A DNA stretch of 64,000 nt from Glaciecola flavus (GTDB taxonomy: Bacteria; Pseudomonadota; Gammaproteobacteria; Enterobacterales; Alteromonadaceae). Numbering within the stretch: position 1 is the stretch's first letter; each line of letters starts with the position of its first letter. The stretch covers positions 1 to 64,000 of the forward strand of contig NZ_JBHRSW010000006.1 in the NCBI RefSeq assembly GCF_042646125.1, in the 5' to 3' direction. A program made the position numbers and the translations under genes. Under the pieces are notes generated by a model. It had not been told where the DNA came from. It saw nothing but the letters and a program-made list of their open reading frames with translations, and did not search any database. Of this stretch, positions 53,830-63,184 are shown piece by piece.

Positions 53830-56508
53830 ATGTCAGAACGCTCGACAGAATCGACGCCAGAGTTTAGTCACCTACTCGCGCAAACTAAAGAAAAGCAGAG
53901 ACTAGAACAGCATCAAAATGCAAGCAATCAGTGGAAAAAATGGGGCCCATATTTGAGTGAGCGGCAGTGGGGCACTGTACGCGAAGATTACAGTGCGAAT
54001 GGCAATGCTTGGGACTATTTACCGCATGACCATGCGCGAAGTCGCGCCTATAGATGGGGAGAAGACGGCATTGCTGGCTTTAGCGACTTTCGGCAACGCA
54101 TTTGCCTGTCCTTAGCTTTATGGAATGGTCAGGATCCAATACTAAAAGAGCGCTTATTTGGTCTAGCAAACGAGCAAGGTAATCACGGAGAAGATGTCAA
54201 AGAGTTATATTATTATCTCGACGCTAGTCCTAGCCACTCTTACCTCAAAATGCTTTACAAGTACCCACAAGCCGCCTACCCCTATGCTGAACTTGTGGAA
54301 AAAAATCGGCACCTGAGCAAACAAGAAAAAGAATTCGAACTCCTAGATACAAATGTGTTCGACGACAATGCCTATTTCGACGTATTTGTAGAGTACGCAC
54401 AAGCAGCACCTGAGGATGTGTTGATGCGTATTAAGGTTCACAATCGAGGGAGTAAAGCAGCGAAAATACACGTTCTCCCGCAGCTAACCTTGAGAAATAC
54501 TTGGGCTTGGACGAAAAACATGGAAAAACCAAGTTGTATCCAAGATACAGAAAACAGTATCCGCATCACCCACCCCGATTTGGGCGAATATTATTTTTAT
54601 ACCGAGAATTGTGATCACTTACTTTTCACAGACAACGAAACAAATACGCAAAAGCTATTCAACAAACCAAACGACGCAAGTTATGTAAAAGACGCTTTTC
54701 ACGAATTCATCGTAAATAAACGAAAAGACAGTGTTAATCCAAGCAACTCCGGCACTAAAGCAGCGGCGCTTCATGAGCGAACAGTGCCTGCGCAAGATCA
54801 TATTGAGATTTACGCACGGATATCTAAAAAGGCACACGCTGAGCCATTCGCTGGCTTTGTTGACATAATAGCTGAAAGAAAGCAGGACACGGATACATTC
54901 TACGACGCTCTACAAGAGAATATGGCAAGCGAGCAAAGACTTGTGCAACGACAAGCTTTGTCGGGACTTATTTGGAGTAAACAGTTTTATTGCTTTGATG
55001 TGCATCGGTGGTTAAAGGGAGACGAAACGCAGCCAATACCAGAACAACATCGCGAGCATATTCGCAATGGCGAATGGAAGCATCTTTACAATGCCGATAT
55101 TATTTCAATGCCCGATAAGTGGGAATATCCTTGGTATGCGGTATGGGATTTAGCCTTTCACTGCATCCCTTTCGCTTTGATCGATCCTGATTTTGCAAAA
55201 CGACAAATGCTGCTGTTTACGCGTGAGTGGTATATGCATCCAAACGGACAAATACCCGCTTACGAGTGGAATTTTAGTGACGTTAACCCGCCCGTTCATG
55301 CTTGGGGAGCTTGGCGCGTATATCAAATTGATAGAAAGCAAAAGGGCAAGGGAGATCGTGTTTTTCTTGAAAGTACCTTCCACAAACTGATGCTCAATTT
55401 TACGTGGTGGGTCAACCGTAAGGACAATGACGGACTCAACATTTTCCAAGGTGGTTTTTTAGGTCTAGACAATATTGGGGTGTTTGACCGGAGCAAGCCT
55501 TTGCCTACTGGGGGTTACATCAATCAAGCTGACGGCACCAGTTGGATGGCAATGTACAGTTTAAATCTCATGCGCATTGCGCTTGAATTGGCAATAGAAA
55601 ACCCAGTCTACGAGGATATTGCATCAAAGTTCTTTGAGCACTTTTTACACATTGCTGGCGCGATGACCAACATTGGCGATAGTGACATTTCGTTGTGGGA
55701 CGAAGAAGACAAGTTCTTCTACGACGAATTGCGTTTGCCCTCTGGCGAGCTTATTCCTTTGCGCGTAAGATCGATGGTCGGCCTCATTCCTTTATTTGCT
55801 GTCGAAGTCCTAGACGCAGAACATATCAATCGCTTTCCGGGCTTTAAAAAGCGTTTAGACTGGCTGCTGGAGCACAGACCAGAGTTAAATAAACTTGTGC
55901 CAAGGTGGAGCGAGCCAGGAAAAAAAGACCGACGCATGTTTGCGCTAACGTCGGAAAGAAAAATCCGCAGTATTCTACAACGCGTGTTAAACGAAGAAGA
56001 ATTCTTATCCGATTATGGTATTCGGGGTATGTCGAAAGCGCACGAGGCGTCTCCCTATGTATTCAAGTGTAGTGGCGTCGAAGTCAATGTCGCATATGAA
56101 CCAGCAGAATCCCAGAGTGGTTTATTTGGTGGTAACTCCAATTGGCGAGGTCCTATTTGGTTTCCACTCAACTACTTGCTGATTGAATCACTACAAAAAT
56201 TTCACCACTATTTTGGCGATGAGTTTACGGTTGAATGTCCCGTTGGCTCTGGGCAACAACTCAACTTAAATCAGGTAGCGGAATTTTTAAGTGAACGATT
56301 GTCACAAATATTTTTAAAGGGGGAAGATGGTGCTAGAGCGGTCTATGGGCACCGTCCAATAATGGATCAAGATCCGTATTTCAAAGACCATATACTGTTT
56401 TACGAGTACTTTGACGGCGATACTGGGCGTGGGGTTGGCGCAAGCCATCAAACTGGTTGGACAGCCTTGGTTGCAAAGCTATTGCATCCCAAGGCTAAAA
56501 TTCAGTGA
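53830..56508 (+). CDS. MGH1/GH63-like glucosidase
   Basis: Protein of 892 residues without signal peptide or membrane segment. The N-terminal half has the block YLSERQWGTVREDYSANGNAW and DHARSRAYRWGEDGIAGF. The C-terminal (alpha/alpha)6 barrel carries YPWYAVWDLAFHCIPFAL, PAYEWNFSDVNPPVHAW, GGFLGLDNIGVFDRS, GTSWMAMYSLNLMRIAL and SNWRGPIWFPLNYLLIESL, typical of MGH1-like GH63 family bacterial enzymes. Acidic residues in DLAF, EWNF and DNIG are candidate catalytic sites. A cytoplasmic location suggests hydrolysis of glucosides or compatible-solute-type substrates; the exact substrate is not known. Confidence 0.88.
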   Translation: MSERSTESTPEFSHLLAQTKEKQRLEQHQNASNQWKKWGPYLSERQWGTVREDYSANGNAWDYLPHDHARSRAYRWGEDGIAGFSDFRQRICLSLALWNGQDPILKERLFGLANEQGNHGEDVKELYYYLDASPSHSYLKMLYKYPQAAYPYAELVEKNRHLSKQEKEFELLDTNVFDDNAYFDVFVEYAQAAPEDVLMRIKVHNRGSKAAKIHVLPQLTLRNTWAWTKNMEKPSCIQDTENSIRITHPDLGEYYFYTENCDHLLFTDNETNTQKLFNKPNDASYVKDAFHEFIVNKRKDSVNPSNSGTKAAALHERTVPAQDHIEIYARISKKAHAEPFAGFVDIIAERKQDTDTFYDALQENMASEQRLVQRQALSGLIWSKQFYCFDVHRWLKGDETQPIPEQHREHIRNGEWKHLYNADIISMPDKWEYPWYAVWDLAFHCIPFALIDPDFAKRQMLLFTREWYMHPNGQIPAYEWNFSDVNPPVHAWGAWRVYQIDRKQKGKGDRVFLESTFHKLMLNFTWWVNRKDNDGLNIFQGGFLGLDNIGVFDRSKPLPTGGYINQADGTSWMAMYSLNLMRIALELAIENPVYEDIASKFFEHFLHIAGAMTNIGDSDISLWDEEDKFFYDELRLPSGELIPLRVRSMVGLIPLFAVEVLDAEHINRFPGFKKRLDWLLEHRPELNKLVPRWSEPGKKDRRMFALTSERKIRSILQRVLNEEEFLSDYGIRGMSKAHEASPYVFKCSGVEVNVAYEPAESQSGLFGGNSNWRGPIWFPLNYLLIESLQKFHHYFGDEFTVECPVGSGQQLNLNQVAEFLSERLSQIFLKGEDGARAVYGHRPIMDQDPYFKDHILFYEYFDGDTGRGVGASHQTGWTALVAKLLHPKAKIQ

Positions 56509-56558
56509 TCTACACCATCTACGGTCATTCGAAATGATAAGCACTAGACGTAAAAACT

Positions 56559-57041
56559 TCAGGAACCACAACATTTTTTGAATTTCTTTGCACTGCCACA
56601 CAAGCATTGGTCATTTCGTTTTGGCTTTACTTCACCTGAATCCTTGTGAATATAGCCATCGGTGTAACGCCATTGCTTGTTCTCCAACACAAAATTAGAT
56701 GTTTCGTGCAGCACGTAAAATGACTTCCCTACTTGATACCAAGCTTTAAATTCGACAGTGTTAATATCACTAGCAAGAACATCTAAAGACAGCCACTTAG
56801 TTCCTTCGTTAGACTGGCGGATTGCATTTTCATTTAGTTTAGTGGATTCTTGCTGGCAATATGTGTCAACAACATAGCGGTAAGACTGAATTTTGAATGC
56901 CACGAAGCGAGACCGCATAAGTTGCTCTGCAGACTCAGCAAATTTAGTCCCATTAATTAGAGGCAAACAACAAACGTCAATTTGTTTAACCGAACCGCAA
57001 GGACACGGCGTATTAGTTTGGCTTGAGCGGTGTAATTTCAA
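56559..57041 (-). CDS. ychJ: YchJ family SEC-C metal-binding protein
   Basis: Protein of 160 residues. Zinc-binding SEC-C motifs lie at both ends: PCPCGSVKQIDVCC at the N-terminus and QCLCGSAKKFKKCC at the C-terminus. Between them is an NTF2-like domain (about 40-125: EQLMRSRFVAFKIQSYRYVVDTYC). This is the YchJ/UPF0225 layout; function unsettled. The start is a TTG at 57041 with GAGGA eight bases before it; the near ATG is out of frame. Confidence 0.88.
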   Translation of the reverse strand: MKLHRSSQTNTPCPCGSVKQIDVCCLPLINGTKFAESAEQLMRSRFVAFKIQSYRYVVDTYCQQESTKLNENAIRQSNEGTKWLSLDVLASDINTVEFKAWYQVGKSFYVLHETSNFVLENKQWRYTDGYIHKDSGEVKPKRNDQCLCGSAKKFKKCCGS

Positions 57042-57217
57042 ATAATCATTCCTCGAGGCTACTTATCTTCGTATTTCAAAATTTCAGAGCTCCGCAATAA
57101 ACTCACACCATGCAAAACAACTGTGAACGACCAAGTATTTTACATCAAAGACGAGAGAAAACTGTAGAAACAGAGAAAATTCAAAACTTGGCTTTTTGCA
57201 CCAAAAATCGCGCAACC

Positions 57218-57232
57218 GCACCAAAGCAGTGC
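57218..57232 (+). promoter_or_regulatory. Candidate NtrC binding site
   Basis: GCACCAAAGCAGTGC fits the GCAC-N7-GTGC core of the NtrC consensus, flanked by A on the right. It lies about 100 bases upstream of the predicted start of transcription, a usual enhancer position. A longer 9-bp inverted repeat (TTTTTGCAC at 57193 with GTGCAAAAA at 57229) shares its right half. Confidence 0.6.
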
Positions 57233-57297
57233 AAAAAAATGAAAGATTGGTGAGCGCTCTTGCTTTTCAAAACCAATATTTACAAGCACTTATAAAT

Positions 57298-57313
57298 TGG
57301 TACAATAAGTGCT
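57298..57313 (+). promoter_or_regulatory. Candidate sigma-54 promoter
   Basis: TGGTACAATAAGTGCT matches TGGCAC-N5-TTGCW with two mismatches and the required 10 bases between GG and GC. The start of transcription would be near 57324. The region also forms a 9-bp inverted repeat (57285-57293 with 57305-57313), which may be incidental. Confidence 0.5.
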
Positions 57314-57358
57314 ACGAGTTCGTGAACATTTTGAAATCTGACTCAAAAAAAGTGGTAA

Positions 57359-57377
57359 GCACTCACGGCGAGTGTCA
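57359..57377 (+). promoter_or_regulatory. Leader hairpin 1 (possible ANTAR P1)
   Basis: CACTC pairs with GAGTG around the loop ACGGC (five bases with A first and G fourth), with a further G-U pair outside. ANTAR targets are two hairpins with A1 and G4 in six-base loops; this one is near that form. It lies 15 bases before the second hairpin. Confidence 0.4.
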
Positions 57378-57391
57378 CTTAACGAATTTTC

Positions 57392-57417
57392 TTGAAATAG
57401 CAATGTTGCTATTTCAA
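57392..57417 (+). promoter_or_regulatory. Leader hairpin 2 with ANTAR-type hexaloop
   Basis: A perfect 10-bp stem (57392-57401 with 57408-57417) closes the six-base loop AATGTT, which has A at position 1 and G at position 4. This is the signature recognised by ANTAR antiterminators such as NasR/NasT and EutV. It lies 12 bases before the terminator stem. Confidence 0.6.
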
Positions 57418-57429
57418 ACGGCATCGAAG

Positions 57430-57477
57430 CCCGCAACTACGCACATTTAAAGAGTGCAATAGTTCGCGGGTTTTTTT
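57430..57477 (+). terminator. Leader intrinsic terminator before nirB
   Basis: CCCGC-AACTA pairs with TAGTT-C-GCGGG (one bulged C), an inner GCAC/GTGC stem follows, and seven T residues come next (57471-57477). It ends 25 bases before the nirB ATG, with no gene upstream on this strand to terminate. It is therefore a regulated attenuator. Confidence 0.75.
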
Positions 57478-57502
57478 ATGCCTGATTTACAAGGGTATAT
57501 GC

Positions 57503-60061
57503 ATGACTTCTTCAAACACACCTTTAAATATAGTGGTTGTTGGCAACGGAATGGTTGGACATCACTTTGTTGAGCAGCTCCACCAGACGCTGCCTTCTGC
57601 GAAAATTACCGTACTCAGCGGAGAACCTCGCTTAGCCTATGACCGCGTGCACTTATCTGAGTATTTCTCAGGGAAAAGTGCTGAAGAACTCGCGATGACA
57701 ACACCTGAGCTATATGACAGCTGGGGCGTAGAACATCACTGCAATGCTTTTGTAGACAGTATTGATAAAGCAACCAAAGTAGTCACCACTAAAGCTGGTG
57801 AATCTTATAGCTATGACAAGCTCATCCTTGCTACAGGCAGTTATCCATTTGTACCCCCTATTCCTGGTCATGAACAGGAGCACTGTCTGGTCTACCGTAC
57901 CATAGAAGATCTTGAAGATATCGAAGCGAGTGCCGCAAAAAGTAAAGTCGGTGTAGTCGTTGGCGGTGGCTTACTAGGTCTCGAAGCGGCAAACGCGTTA
58001 AAAGAAGCAGGCCTCGATACTCACGTTGTTGAATTTGCGCCTCAACTAATGGCGGTACAACTTGACGAAGGCGGCGGCCGCTTGCTCAAAAATAAAATCG
58101 AAGATTTAGGCGTCAAAGTGCACACAAGCAAAGCCACCTCAGAAATTGTAGCCGGTGAAAGCCGTCGCTACCGGATGAATTTTCAAGGCGGTGATTTTTT
58201 AGAAACAGATTTAATTCTGTTTTCTGCAGGTATTCGTCCGAGTGACCAACTTGCGCGAAGCTTTGATTTAGACATCGGCGAGCGCGGCGGTATTGTAATT
58301 GATGACAAATGTAAAACCTCTGATCCTGACATTTATGCGATCGGTGAATGTGCTCTCTGGCAAAATCGCATCTTTGGTCTAGTCGCACCCGGCTACACAA
58401 TGGCGAGAGTAGCGGTTAGTGACTTAGTGGGTGGCGACTTGGCCTTCGAAGGTGCAGATATGAGCACCAAATTGAAGTTACTCGGCGTCGAAGTAGGTTC
58501 GATTGGAGATAGCCACGCAAAAACCCCAGGGGCATTGAGCTACACGTACGAAAACCAACCACAAGGCATATACAAAAAAATAGTGGTTGATGAGGCTAAT
58601 AATACCCTTTTAGGCGCAGTTTTAGTTGGCGATACCGGCGAGTTTGACACGCTATTACAATGTTCACTAAACGGCATAGAGCTGCCTGAATTTCCAGAAA
58701 CACTCATTTTACCCTCTACAGAAGGTGCCGCTCCCACACTTGGCGCCGATGCGCTGCCTGATTCGGCGAGTATTTGTTCCTGTCACAATGTCACTAAAGG
58801 TGACATCATTGCTACTATCGACGCTGGTACAACCGACTTTGCAGGCATAAAATCGTGTACCAAAGCCAGCACAGGATGTGGCGGCTGTGCTGCCCTGCTA
58901 AAAAATGTCGTCGATGCCGAGTTAGAAAAACGCGGCGTCGAAGTGAAAAAAGATATCTGCGAGCATTTCGCTTATTCGCGCCAAGAAATATTTCATTTAG
59001 TTAAGGTAAATAAGATTCAGACCTTTGATGATTTGCTTGCTAAGTACGGCAAAGGTTTGGGTTGTGATATATGTAAACCCGCAGTCGCGTCAATTTTAGC
59101 GTCTGTATGGAATGACTATATTCTCGAACCTGACCACGTCAGTCTGCAAGACACCAACGATACCTATTTAGGCAACATGCAAAAAGACGGTACTTACTCA
59201 ATTGTACCTCGTGTTGCCGGCGGTGAAATCAAGCCAGAGGGCTTAATCTTACTGGGTGAAATCGCTAGAGACTACAAATTGTACACCAAAATTACAGGTG
59301 GTCAGCGTATCGATTTGTTCGGTGCAAAAGTTGACCAATTACCTGAAATTTGGGGAAAGCTCATTGCTGGCGGATTTGAAACGGGCCACGCTTATGCTAA
59401 AGCCCTACGAACCGTAAAATCTTGTGTAGGAAGTACTTGGTGCCGTTATGGTGTGCAAGATTCTGTTGGCGCAGCAATAGAAATTGAAAACCGATACAAA
59501 GGCTTGCGCGCTCCACACAAAATGAAAATGGCGGTATCTGGTTGTACGCGTGAATGTGCAGAAGCACAAAGTAAGGATGTCGGTATCATTGCGACTGAAA
59601 ACGGCTGGAACCTATATGTCTGTGGCAACGGTGGAATGAAACCTCGCCATGCTGATTTGTTTGCTACTGACTTAGATAAAGAAACCTTAATCAAATACAT
59701 TGACCGCTTCTGGATGTTCTACATACGCACCGCTGATAGATTGCAACGGACAGCAACGTGGATGGATAATTTGGAAGGTGGCTTAGACTACTTAAAAGAT
59801 GTGATTATTAACGACTCACTCGGCATAGCTGAAGAACTCGAAGCGCAAATGCAACACGTCGTGGACACTTATCAATGCGAATGGAAAACGGCCGTTGAAA
59901 ATGAAAACTCGCGCAAGCGCTTTAGACGTTTTGTAAACTCCGAATTGGAGGATAACAGCGTGGTATTCGTAGAAGAGCGTGGCCAAATTCGACCCGCTAC
60001 AGAAGCAGAAAAATTGGCTGACATAAAAGTAATCGACACCACTGAAACAAGCGAAGTCTAA
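57503..60061 (+). CDS. nirB: Assimilatory nitrite reductase, large subunit
   Basis: Protein of 852 residues reducing nitrite to ammonia with NAD(P)H. Domains in order: FAD/NAD oxidoreductase (VVVGNGMVGHHFVEQL at the start; GVVVGGGLLGLEAANAL near 155), a BFD-like [2Fe-2S] domain (ICSCHNVTKGD, then STGCGGCAAL), and the NiR/SiR ferredoxin-like and siroheme/[4Fe-4S] domain (SCVGSTWCRYG and VSGCTRECAEAQ, the four cluster Cys). Length matches NirB. First gene of nirB-nirD-nasA-cobA, downstream of an attenuated leader. Confidence 0.97.
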   Translation: MTSSNTPLNIVVVGNGMVGHHFVEQLHQTLPSAKITVLSGEPRLAYDRVHLSEYFSGKSAEELAMTTPELYDSWGVEHHCNAFVDSIDKATKVVTTKAGESYSYDKLILATGSYPFVPPIPGHEQEHCLVYRTIEDLEDIEASAAKSKVGVVVGGGLLGLEAANALKEAGLDTHVVEFAPQLMAVQLDEGGGRLLKNKIEDLGVKVHTSKATSEIVAGESRRYRMNFQGGDFLETDLILFSAGIRPSDQLARSFDLDIGERGGIVIDDKCKTSDPDIYAIGECALWQNRIFGLVAPGYTMARVAVSDLVGGDLAFEGADMSTKLKLLGVEVGSIGDSHAKTPGALSYTYENQPQGIYKKIVVDEANNTLLGAVLVGDTGEFDTLLQCSLNGIELPEFPETLILPSTEGAAPTLGADALPDSASICSCHNVTKGDIIATIDAGTTDFAGIKSCTKASTGCGGCAALLKNVVDAELEKRGVEVKKDICEHFAYSRQEIFHLVKVNKIQTFDDLLAKYGKGLGCDICKPAVASILASVWNDYILEPDHVSLQDTNDTYLGNMQKDGTYSIVPRVAGGEIKPEGLILLGEIARDYKLYTKITGGQRIDLFGAKVDQLPEIWGKLIAGGFETGHAYAKALRTVKSCVGSTWCRYGVQDSVGAAIEIENRYKGLRAPHKMKMAVSGCTRECAEAQSKDVGIIATENGWNLYVCGNGGMKPRHADLFATDLDKETLIKYIDRFWMFYIRTADRLQRTATWMDNLEGGLDYLKDVIINDSLGIAEELEAQMQHVVDTYQCEWKTAVENENSRKRFRRFVNSELEDNSVVFVEERGQIRPATEAEKLADIKVIDTTETSEV

Positions 60062-60071
60062 GGAATTCATT

Positions 60072-60413
60072 ATGAGTATTGAATGGCACAATGTCTGTGG
60101 TACAGACGATTTAGTTACAAACAGCGGTGTTTGTGCACTATTAAATGGTCAACAAGTCGCGATTTTTAAAGTAGGCAAAACGGCTACTGATGGTATTTTT
60201 GCTGTTGACAACTTTGACCCAATAGGAAAAGCGCAGGTCTTGTACCGAGGGATCATCGGCAGCATAGGTGACAAAACAGTTGTTGCCTCACCACTGTACA
60301 AACAGCACTTTGATTTAAGCAGTGGAGAATGTTTGGAAGCGCCTGAACACAAACTCAAAGTTTGGCCTGTTCGAGTAGAAGGCAATAGTGTACAACTAGG
60401 TACTGGCGCTTAG
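60072..60413 (+). CDS. nirD: Nitrite reductase, small subunit (Rieske-like)
   Basis: Protein of 113 residues with a Rieske-like fold lacking the usual Cys/His cluster ligands, typical of NirD. It has VCALLNGQQVAIFKVG, FAVDNFDPIGKAQVLYRGIIG and VASPLYKQHFDLSSGECLE. It supports NirB in electron transfer. It lies 10 bases after nirB with AAGGA upstream. Confidence 0.95.
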   Translation: MSIEWHNVCGTDDLVTNSGVCALLNGQQVAIFKVGKTATDGIFAVDNFDPIGKAQVLYRGIIGSIGDKTVVASPLYKQHFDLSSGECLEAPEHKLKVWPVRVEGNSVQLGTGA

Positions 60414-60415
60414 TA

Positions 60416-63184
60416 ATGAATGCAAGTGTAAGCAATACCCTCTCCTCAGAAAAAACCTCCCACACCACTTGTCCGTATTGTGGTGTGGGCTGTGGTGTAG
60501 AAGTTACGGTGAGTGAAACAGAGAGTGGTCAACAATCACTGTCTCACCTTGAGGGAAATAGGCAACACCCAGCTAATTTTGGACAGCTGTGTGTAAAAGG
60601 CAGTAATTTGTTAGACACAAATGACCTGTCAAACCGATTACTTCATCCAATGATCGAGGGTGAACGCGTTAGTTGGCCGGATGCTTATCAACACATTGCT
60701 GACAAATTTACTGCTATCATCAATGAATACGGTTCTGATGCCGTAGCTTTTTACGTATCGGGGCAACTACTTACCGAAGATTATTATGCAGTTAATAAAC
60801 TGGCTAAAGGGTATTTAGGTACGGCAAATGTAGATACCAATTCGCGTTTATGCATGTCGTCGGCAGTCAGTGCTTATAAGCGAGCATTTGGTGAAGATAT
60901 TGTTCCCTGCGATTACCAAGATCTTGAAAACACGGATTTACTGGTACTCATAGGCTCTAACGCTGCTTGGACACACCCCATTTTGTTTCAGCGTATGGAA
61001 AAAGCCAAAAAGCTAAATCCAGAAATGCGTATTGTGCATGTTGATCCCAGAGCTAATGCCACATCTTCGCTCGCTGACCTGCATTTAGGCATCAAACCAG
61101 GTTCAGATGCTTATTTGTTTAATGGTTTGTTGAACTATATTTCAAAAAGTCATGCCTTTGACCGTGCCTTTGTGGAGTCTCACACGAATGGCTTTGATGC
61201 GGCATTATCAAGTGCTTCGTTGAGTATTGAGGAAGTAGCATCTCATTGTGACATCGACGCCAAGACTGTAAAACAATTTTACGAATTGTTTGTTAGTTCA
61301 CCGAAAGCCATTAGCTTTTACAGTATGGGAATCAATCAATCGAACTCTGGCGTGGATAAGGCAAACAGCATTATCAACTGTCATTTAGCGTCTGGAAAAA
61401 TAGGAAAAGAAGGATGTGGTCCTTTTTCTATTACCGGTCAACCCAATGCAATGGGAGGTAGAGAAGTAGGTGGCTTAGCAAATATGCTGGCTGCACACAT
61501 GGATATAGAAAACCCAACACACAAAGCACGGGTTAAAGAATTCTGGCAGTCACCAACCATTGCAGAGCAAGGAGGACTAAAAGCCGTCGATCTGTTTGAT
61601 AGCTTAGAAAATGGCAAAGTTAAAGCTGTTTGGATCATGGCAACCAATCCTCTGGTCAGTATGCCAAATCGCAATAAGATTGAGCGTGCATTGAAAAAAG
61701 CTGAGTTAGTTGTAGTGTCTGATGTCGTATCTGAGAATGACACCTTAGCTTATGCTCATGTTAAATTACCGGCGACTGCATGGTCAGAAAAAGACGGCAC
61801 TGTGACTAACTCAGAACGCCGAGTATCGAGGCAGCGTGGCCTACTCATCCCACCTGGTGAAGCTAAACACGATTGGCAAATTATTAGTGAATTTGCTCAG
61901 GCTATGGGCTTCAAAGAAGGCTTTAATTACACACACCCTTCGCAAATTTATGCTGAACATGCCGCTTTGTCTGGCTACGAAAACGATGACGAGCGTTATT
62001 TTAATATTTCAGCACACAAAAATATATCACTGAACACATACAACAACATGAAGCCTTACCGCTGGCCACTACCTGAAGTCGGTGCAACACAAAACAGTCT
62101 CCCAGATAGTAAACGCGTGTTTTCAGACGGTAAGTTTTACACCGAAAATCGCCGAGCTAATTTCATCCCGATAGATCCTAGAATACCTGAGCAATGCACT
62201 TCTGATGACTATCCCTTTGTGTTGAATACCGGCAGGCTACGCGACCAGTGGCACACAATGACTCGCACAGGTAAAACAGGAAAGCTCGCACAACATATTA
62301 GCGAATCGTCTATTTATATGAGAGCAGAAGACGCGGCCAAATTGAGCGTTAGCGAGGGCGAATGGGTACACATTAGTTCGGCTATGAGCCAAGCGGAACA
62401 AGTATGTCTGCCCGTCAAGATAGATGAAAAACTACGTCTGGGCACATGTTTTGCGCCTATACATTGGAATCAAACCTTCGCTTCTTCAGCGTCAATAGCA
62501 CGTCTATTTACCGACGCCAGAGATCCTTTGTCAGGTCAGCCCGAACTCAAGCACGCAGCCATTAAAATTGAGAAATCGCCTGTTGTGCAATATGTGCAGG
62601 TTTTCCAATCCAAGATAGACGTACTTGAGCTCAAACAATTGTTTGATCACTGGCAAAAGTCTGTCCGTGATGACGTAGAGTGTTTCACCGCAGCGCTTAC
62701 CCAAAAAGAGTCGACCGCCAGTAGTATTTTCAACAAAATCGTCACTGAGTTTAGTCACTTAGGATGCCAGATATACTCTCGCATAGTGAATAGCTTAAGT
62801 ATCATTGTTGTCAGTAAAGATGAGGTCATAAAAGCGGTGATTGTCATGAGTGATAAACCAATAAACTTAGCACAAGATTGGTTAGCTCAACAGATATATA
62901 AAAATATAGAAGAAATTGACTTACCTTCCCTATTACGAGGTATACCGGATGAATCTTTCACACTAGGTCGGCAAGTATGTAGCTGTTTTAATGTGCGAGA
63001 AAAAACCATTGTAAACGCAATAAAGTCGGGATTTGCTAGTGTTTCCTCACTCGGCGATAAGTTAAAATGCGGGACAAACTGCGGCTCCTGTAAATCAGAG
63101 CTAGCAGAGCTCGTCAAAACACATAGTGGGAATATTCCTATTTCTGTCGTGACCGAAGTGCATGACTCCGAGGATGTCGTTTGA
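60416..63184 (+). CDS. nasA: Assimilatory nitrate reductase, catalytic subunit
   Basis: Protein of 922 residues of the molybdopterin bis-MGD family. The N-terminal [4Fe-4S] site is CPYCGVGCGVEV with a later LCVKG. The Mo-site region includes DTNSRLCMSSAVSAYKRAFG and SGKIGKEGCGPFSITGQPNAMGGREVGG. The C-terminal MGD-binding domain has NTGRLRDQWHTMTRTGK and THWNQTFA-like HWNQTFA. A C-terminal BFD-type [2Fe-2S] extension (CSCFNVREKTI; CGTNCGSCKSEL) accepts electrons. There is no twin-Arg signal, so it is cytoplasmic. It starts 2 bases after nirD's stop and overlaps cobA by one base. Confidence 0.96.
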   Translation: MNASVSNTLSSEKTSHTTCPYCGVGCGVEVTVSETESGQQSLSHLEGNRQHPANFGQLCVKGSNLLDTNDLSNRLLHPMIEGERVSWPDAYQHIADKFTAIINEYGSDAVAFYVSGQLLTEDYYAVNKLAKGYLGTANVDTNSRLCMSSAVSAYKRAFGEDIVPCDYQDLENTDLLVLIGSNAAWTHPILFQRMEKAKKLNPEMRIVHVDPRANATSSLADLHLGIKPGSDAYLFNGLLNYISKSHAFDRAFVESHTNGFDAALSSASLSIEEVASHCDIDAKTVKQFYELFVSSPKAISFYSMGINQSNSGVDKANSIINCHLASGKIGKEGCGPFSITGQPNAMGGREVGGLANMLAAHMDIENPTHKARVKEFWQSPTIAEQGGLKAVDLFDSLENGKVKAVWIMATNPLVSMPNRNKIERALKKAELVVVSDVVSENDTLAYAHVKLPATAWSEKDGTVTNSERRVSRQRGLLIPPGEAKHDWQIISEFAQAMGFKEGFNYTHPSQIYAEHAALSGYENDDERYFNISAHKNISLNTYNNMKPYRWPLPEVGATQNSLPDSKRVFSDGKFYTENRRANFIPIDPRIPEQCTSDDYPFVLNTGRLRDQWHTMTRTGKTGKLAQHISESSIYMRAEDAAKLSVSEGEWVHISSAMSQAEQVCLPVKIDEKLRLGTCFAPIHWNQTFASSASIARLFTDARDPLSGQPELKHAAIKIEKSPVVQYVQVFQSKIDVLELKQLFDHWQKSVRDDVECFTAALTQKESTASSIFNKIVTEFSHLGCQIYSRIVNSLSIIVVSKDEVIKAVIVMSDKPINLAQDWLAQQIYKNIEEIDLPSLLRGIPDESFTLGRQVCSCFNVREKTIVNAIKSGFASVSSLGDKLKCGTNCGSCKSELAELVKTHSGNIPISVVTEVHDSEDVV

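Larger units (their letters stand above)
57042..57502 (+). promoter_or_regulatory. Leader and control region of the nitrate-assimilation operon
   Basis: This 461-base gap holds no supportable gene; an 84-codon open frame in it overlaps the control sites and is rejected. In order it contains an NtrC-type site, a sigma-54 promoter candidate, two hairpins and an intrinsic terminator, then AAGGG seven bases before the nirB ATG. The arrangement resembles the Klebsiella nasF leader, where NtrC/sigma-54 drives initiation and an ANTAR protein (NasR/NasT) releases a leader terminator. Confidence 0.7.

Noticed and set aside
57240..57263. A second sigma-54-like sequence (TTGGTGAGCGCTCTTGCT)
   Set aside because: There are 11 bases between GG and GC instead of the required 10; the site at 57298 fits better.
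57196..57450. 84-codon open frame upstream of nirB
   Set aside because: It covers the NtrC site, promoter candidate and hairpins, has a non-ATG start and shows no family resemblance.
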